Shown: positions 60,005 to 64,000 of the stretch, in pieces
Layout: every line of letters starts with the position of its first letter
Position numbering within the stretch: position 1 is the stretch's first letter
From: Tropicimonas sediminicola
GTDB lineage: Bacteria > Pseudomonadota > Alphaproteobacteria > Rhodobacterales > Rhodobacteraceae
Reading direction: 5' to 3'
DNA: 64,000 bases
NCBI RefSeq assembly: GCF_900188335.1
Contig: NZ_FZOY01000001.1
Location: forward strand, 496,001 to 560,000
Notes under the pieces: generated by a model
The model's database searches: none
Told to the model about the DNA's origin: nothing
What the model saw: the letters and a program-made list of their open reading frames with translations, nothing else
Translations under genes and position numbers: made by a program

Positions 60005-61750
60005 TCAGAGCGGCCAGATCCGCGGCACGAGCCCGACGACGATCAGAACGGAGAGAGCCGTCAGCGGCAGGCCAGCGCGCACGAAGTCGAGCAGCCTGTA
60101 GCGGCTCTGGCCGTAGACCAGCAGCAGGGCGGGTTCCAGCGGCGCGATGAAGGAGAGTGAGGCGGAGAGCGTCACCACCACGGCGAGCGGCCGCGGGTCC
60201 ACCCCCAGCGTTGGCGCCAGCGCCAGCGCGATGGGCAGGATCGTCAGTGCCGCCGCCGCGTTCGACATCGGCTGGGTCAGCACGACGGTCAGCAGCGACA
60301 GCGACAGCAGCACTGCGGTCATCCCGAACGGGGCGACCCAGTCGAGGATCAGGTGCGCCAGCCATTCCGCGGTTCCGGTTTCCAGCATCGCGGCGCCGAA
60401 GCTCGACATGCCCCCGATCAGGATCAGCACACGCCAGGAGATCATTCCGAAGACGTCCTGCGTCGAGAAGCGGTCGGTCAGCACCAGCCCGAGCACCGCA
60501 GCGAGAAGCGCGATGCCGAGCGGCAGAACCCCGGTAGCGCCGAGCAGGATCGCTGACAGCATCGCCCCGAGCGTGAACCATCCCTCCCGGCGGGTGGGCC
60601 GGGGCGGCGCGTCGGGGCTGAGCAGGTGGATGTCGATATCCGCGCGGATGCGTTCGACCGCCTGCGCGGTGCCGGCCATCAGCAGGATGTCCCCGACCCG
60701 CAGGCGCATGCGGCCGATCCGGGCGACCTGCTCGGTGCCGAGACGGCGCAGCCCCACGACGGTGATGTCGTCGCCGATCTCCTGACGCATCCGTGCGACG
60801 GAGACGCCGATCCAGTGGGAGCCGGGCAGCAGCACCGCCTGGGCGAACTGGCGCCCGGGCGGCGCGTCGCCTATCCCGAACAGGCTGAGCCGTCCGCCGC
60901 CGGTGAGATGCGCCAGCGCCTCGGCATCGGCATGGACGATCACCCGGTCGCCGGCGTGCAGCTTGCGCCGGGGATGCACGGCGACCCGCCCCTTGCTGGT
61001 GTCGATGGCGAGCGGCGTCACCCCGAGATCCGCAAGGCCCAGTTCCGACAGCGGCTTGCCGCCGCCGGCCGCGGCCTCGTCGATCGCGATGGTGGCCATG
61101 AAGAGCGGCTCCGGCGGCGCGTCGGCGGCGTCTCCGGGCTCGGCCGCGATCAACCTGTCGCCGACCAGCGCCATCAGCGTCACCCCGGCGAGGGTCACCG
61201 CGAGCCCCACCCAGAAGAACTCGAACAGGCCGAAGGGCTCGAGGCCCAGCCGGGTCACCACGCTGCTTGCAGCCAGGTTGGTCGAGGTGCCGATCAGCGT
61301 CGCCGAACCGCCGAGGATGGAGGCGAAGGCCATCGGCATCAGGAACAATCCCGGCCGGCAGTTCGCCCGCCGCGCCGCGTCCTGCGCCAGCGGCATCATC
61401 ACCGCTGTCGTGCTGGTGTTGCTGACAACGGTCGAGAGCCCGGCGGAGGCCAGCATCAGCCGGACCATGATGCTCCTCGGGGCGCGCTCGCTGCGGCCCG
61501 CCAGACGGGCGGTCAGGCGGTTCATGATCCCGGAATCGGAGAGCCTGCGCGACAGAACCATGATGCAGGCAAGGATCAGGATCGCCTCGCTGGCGAGTCC
61601 CTGAAGCGCCGAGGCCACGTCCATGATCCCGGAGGCGACCAGCAGCACCAGCAGCAGGAGCGCGACCGCGTCGGGCGGAATACGTTCGGTCGCCAGCAGG
61701 ATTGCGGCGGCAACGAAGAGAACGAGGACAAAGGCGATTTCCGGAGTCAT
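60005..61750 (-). CDS. SLC13-type permease with RCK_C domains
   Basis: A 581-residue permease of the divalent anion/Na+ symporter (CitT/SLC13) superfamily. STVVSNTSTTAVMMPLAQDA and the second TQPMSNAAAALTILPIA carry the paired substrate-binding S-N-T-type motifs. Two cytoplasmic TrkA_C/RCK_C domains lie between (about 215-365). It may transport dicarboxylates or sulfate. Converges on the aminotransferase gene with a nine-base gap. Confidence 0.88.
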   Translation of the reverse strand: MTPEIAFVLVLFVAAAILLATERIPPDAVALLLLVLLVASGIMDVASALQGLASEAILILACIMVLSRRLSDSGIMNRLTARLAGRSERAPRSIMVRLMLASAGLSTVVSNTSTTAVMMPLAQDAARRANCRPGLFLMPMAFASILGGSATLIGTSTNLAASSVVTRLGLEPFGLFEFFWVGLAVTLAGVTLMALVGDRLIAAEPGDAADAPPEPLFMATIAIDEAAAGGGKPLSELGLADLGVTPLAIDTSKGRVAVHPRRKLHAGDRVIVHADAEALAHLTGGGRLSLFGIGDAPPGRQFAQAVLLPGSHWIGVSVARMRQEIGDDITVVGLRRLGTEQVARIGRMRLRVGDILLMAGTAQAVERIRADIDIHLLSPDAPPRPTRREGWFTLGAMLSAILLGATGVLPLGIALLAAVLGLVLTDRFSTQDVFGMISWRVLILIGGMSSFGAAMLETGTAEWLAHLILDWVAPFGMTAVLLSLSLLTVVLTQPMSNAAAALTILPIALALAPTLGVDPRPLAVVVTLSASLSFIAPLEPALLLVYGQSRYRLLDFVRAGLPLTALSVLIVVGLVPRIWPL

Positions 61751-61857
61751 GCAGGAACCGATTCAGACGGCGGACCGCCGTCATGCTCCACCCGCGGGGC
61801 GCGCTTGTCCTTGAACCAGATCAGCCCGGCGCCAGAAATGTCCGGCGCCGGAACGGG

Positions 61858-62637
61858 TCAGAGCAGGCCCGGGTAGTCGCCGCCGTCCATCAGGATCGAC
61901 TGCCCCGTCATCAGCCCGGCATGATCCGAGGCGAGAAAGGCGAAGAGCGCCGCGATCTCCTCCGGCCGGCCGAAGCGCTTGGCGGGGCTGGAGGCCGCGC
62001 GGCTCTCCCAGATCTCGTCGAAGCTGCGACCCGTGGTCTCCGCCAGCCGGGCGACGTGCTGGCGCTGGCCGTCGCTCTCGACGATGCCGGGCAGGATGGT
62101 GTTGATCGTCACGTTGCGGGCGATTCCCTCGCGCGCCAGCCCGGCGCAGAAGCCCACGAGCCCCGTGCGTGCGCCGTTCGACTGGCCAAGCTCGACCTGC
62201 GGGATCTTCACGCCGCGCGCGGCGATGTTGACGATCCGCCCGTAGCCGCGCGCCACCATGCCGTCGAAGGTGAGCCGGATCATCTCGATCGGCGCCAGCA
62301 TCATCATGTCGAGCGCCGAGATCCAGTCCTCGCGCCGCCAGTCGCGGAAATCCCCGGGCGGCTTGCCGCCGCCATTGTTGAGCAGGATGTCCGGCTCCGG
62401 GCAGGCGGCCAACGCCGCGGCGCGGCCGGCTTCCGTCGTGATGTCGGCCGTCACGGTGGCGACCTCCGCGCCGGTCTCGTCCCGGATCTCGGCGGCGGTC
62501 CGTTCCAGCGCCTCGGCGCCCCGCGCCACCAGCGTCACCGCCACGCCCTCGCGGGCCAGCCGTTCCGCGCAGGCGCGGCCCATGCCCTTGCTGGCTCCGG
62601 TCAGCAGCGCGTGCCGGCCGGCAATCCCCATGTCCAT
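61858..62637 (-). CDS. SDR family protein lacking the canonical Tyr-Lys pair
   Basis: A 259-residue SDR-fold protein. The NAD(P) motif GASKGMG (14-20) and NNGGGKPPG are intact. The catalytic region reads NIAARGVKIPQVELGQSNGARTG: no Ser-Tyr-x3-Lys is seen (SNGAR at 153-157 in its place). This variation is found in a subclade of SDRs and may change activity or make it non-catalytic. It sits next to a peptide ABC ATPase gene. Confidence 0.82.
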   Translation of the reverse strand: MDMGIAGRHALLTGASKGMGRACAERLAREGVAVTLVARGAEALERTAAEIRDETGAEVATVTADITTEAGRAAALAACPEPDILLNNGGGKPPGDFRDWRREDWISALDMMMLAPIEMIRLTFDGMVARGYGRIVNIAARGVKIPQVELGQSNGARTGLVGFCAGLAREGIARNVTINTILPGIVESDGQRQHVARLAETTGRSFDEIWESRAASSPAKRFGRPEEIAALFAFLASDHAGLMTGQSILMDGGDYPGLL

Positions 62638-62652
62638 CTGGTCTCTCCCGTC

Positions 62653-64000
62653 TCAGGTTGTGCCGGTGTCCGGCAATTCCAGCACTGCGTCCTTGAGTGC
62701 CTGTGTCCGCGCGTGCCGGGGCGCCGCGAAAAGGCGGTCGGTCGCGCTTTCCTCGACGATCCGGCCCAAGTCCATCACGATGACCCGGTCGCAGATCGCC
62801 TGCACCACCGCGAGGTCGTGGCTGATAAAGACCATCGACAGGTCGCGCTCCCGGATCAGGCCGCGCAGAAGCTCAAGCACCTGCGCCTGCACTGACACGT
62901 CGAGCGCCGAGGTGGGTTCGTCGCAAATCAGGATCTGCGGTTCCGCTGCGAGCGCGCGGGCAATCGCGACCCGCTGGCGTTGCCCGCCGGAAAGCGCGCG
63001 GGGTGTGGCCTCGGCGGCCCGTTCCGGCAATCCCACGTCCTTGAGCAGCTCCAGCACCCGCGCCTTGCGGGCGGAGGTGTCCAGCTGGGTGTGCAGTCGC
63101 AGCGGCAGGTCGAGGATGCGCCGGATCGTCCAGCTCGGGTTGAGCGAGCCGAACGGGTCCTGGAACACCGGCTGGATCCGCCGGGCGCGCAGCTTTTGCG
63201 GCAAATTCCGCATGTCCTCGCCGCCAAGCTCCACCCGGCCCTCGGTCGGGCGGTCGAGGCCGATCAGGATGCGGGCGAGCGTGCTCTTGCCGCAGCCGCT
63301 TTCCCCGACAATGCCCAGAACCTCGCCCTTCGAGAGGCTCAGCGACGCGTCCGTGAGCGCTCGGAAAGGCGTGCCGCCGAACATGCCGCGGGGAGGATAG
63401 ACCCGGCCCAGCCCATGCGCCGACAGGACCGGCGCCGCGCCGTCATGCGCCGTGGGCGGAACCGGCTGCGGCAGGCTGTCGATCAGGCTCCGGGTATAGG
63501 AATGTTCGGGCGCGGTCAGGACGCGGGCGCAGGGGCCGGTCTCGACGATCTCGCCATGTTTCATCACCGCGACGTCGTCGGCGATGCGAGCGACGACGCC
63601 GAGATCGTGGGTGATGAACAGCATCCCCAGCCCGAACTCGTCCCGCAGGCCGGCCAGCAGGTCCAGCAGCTTCACCTGTGTTGTGACGTCAAGCGCCGTG
63701 GTGGGCTCGTCCGCGATCAGGAAATCGGGCTCGCACATCAGCGCCATGGCGATCAGCACGCGTTGCCTCTGTCCGCCGGACATCATGTGCGGGTACTGGC
63801 CGAGCCGGGTTCGGGCCGAGGGGACGCCGACACGGTCCAGAAGCTCCACCGCGCGTTCCCGCGCCGCGCGCATCGACCCGCCGCGGTGCCGCCGATAGAC
63901 GGCGCAAAGCTGGTCTCCGATGGTGAAGACGGGATTGAGCGCCGTCATCGGCTCCTGGAAGATCATGGCGATCCGGTCGCCGCGGGCGTTCTGCGGCGTC
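62653..64000 (-). CDS. Dipeptide/oligopeptide ABC transporter double-ATPase (5' end beyond the window)
   Basis: A fused protein with two ABC domains. The first is cut by the window edge: the visible sequence begins [24 protein letters not shown] (Q-loop), so the Walker A is outside. Its signature MSGGQRQR and Walker [13 protein letters not shown] are present. The second domain is complete, with Walker A GESGCGKS, signature LSGGQRQR and Walker [12 protein letters not shown]. It resembles GsiA/DppDF-type ATPases for oligopeptides or related solutes. The frame is open to the window end. Confidence 0.92.
   Translation of the reverse strand, partial: TPQNARGDRIAMIFQEPMTALNPVFTIGDQLCAVYRRHRGGSMRAARERAVELLDRVGVPSARTRLGQYPHMMSGGQRQRVLIAMALMCEPDFLIADEPTTALDVTTQVKLLDLLAGLRDEFGLGMLFITHDLGVVARIADDVAVMKHGEIVETGPCARVLTAPEHSYTRSLIDSLPQPVPPTAHDGAAPVLSAHGLGRVYPPRGMFGGTPFRALTDASLSLSKGEVLGIVGESGCGKSTLARILIGLDRPTEGRVELGGEDMRNLPQKLRARRIQPVFQDPFGSLNPSWTIRRILDLPLRLHTQLDTSARKARVLELLKDVGLPERAAEATPRALSGGQRQRVAIARALAAEPQILICDEPTSALDVSVQAQVLELLRGLIRERDLSMVFISHDLAVVQAICDRVIVMDLGRIVEESATDRLFAAPRHARTQALKDAVLELPDTGTT

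Noticed and set aside
59979-61784. 601-codon minus-strand frame overlapping the SLC13-type permease
   Set aside because: It is a frame-shifted shadow of the permease; the 60005-61750 frame carries the membrane helices and conserved motifs.

Overview
The window is a GC-rich, densely coded chromosomal segment of an alphaproteobacterium, most probably a member of the Rhodobacteraceae (Roseobacter lineage). Supporting signs are the order secG-pyrG / purA-DUF2842, gor-hflK-hflC-DUF2065-degP, gatC-gatA, TRAP transporters, the direct-repeat LexA box GTTC-N7-GTTC, and several small families typical of that group (DUF1127, DUF533/TerB, DUF1330). No insertion sequence, prophage, CRISPR array or tRNA was seen. 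One structural RNA is present: RNase P RNA (rnpB) at about 38406-38790.

Layout. 1-5754 (minus) is one apparent operon: a basic amino acid/polyamine-type ABC transporter (ATPase, binding protein, two permeases) followed by two glutamine-synthetase-like ligases flanking a class I glutamine amidotransferase. This suggests import and gamma-glutamylation of an amine. 5854-9576 (minus) holds a PhnD-like binding protein, two tandem TerB-fold proteins, DUF1330, a secreted protein of unknown function and a PhzF-family isomerase. 9794-13742 holds pyrG and secG (minus), then purA and DUF2842 (plus). 13838-18067 (minus) is one 1409-residue, extremely acidic protein with conserved-looking ends and a perfect hexanucleotide microsatellite; it diverges from thiN. 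sdaA, rpiA, gor, hflK, hflC and degP follow to 26903.

26904-40707 mixes a secreted protein with a triplicated module, a lipoprotein, a lone DnaE2 C-terminal OB-fold directly under a LexA box, a [2Fe-2S] ferredoxin, an FG-GAP-like protein, a pseudouridine synthase, tadA, a metallo-hydrolase, a ceramidase-like membrane protein, an MFS exporter with a histidine-rich tail, gatCA, an excalibur-type lipoprotein, a muramoyl-alanine amidase, rnpB, a DUF533/TerB protein, rpmG (L33) and a NYN-domain protein with a possible LOTUS tail.

40782-48095 carries a Bax-inhibitor-1 homologue, DUF1127, a LysR regulator converging on a quinone oxidoreductase, an XRE regulator, a hisN-type phosphatase, an 8-oxoguanine deaminase and a glycosyltransferase. 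48237-54708 is a catabolic module: a LacI regulator, a perfect 20-bp operator, an IlvD/Edd sugar-acid dehydratase and a three-gene TRAP transporter, which fits uptake and dehydration of an aldonic acid. 54834-64000 holds an AarF/UbiB kinase-like protein, a periplasmic glutathione-peroxidase homologue, two SDRs (one lacking the catalytic Tyr/Lys), a second DUF533/TerB protein, a class V aminotransferase, an SLC13-type permease with RCK_C domains, and a truncated double-ATPase peptide ABC gene running off the right edge.

A dispersed palindromic repeat family (five copies at four loci) sits between genes, mostly between convergent ones. The most notable observations are the LexA-box/DnaE2-tail gene, the giant acidic protein with its CCTCAG repeat, the triplicated secreted module, a probable AUC start codon in the ABC permease, and the repeat family.
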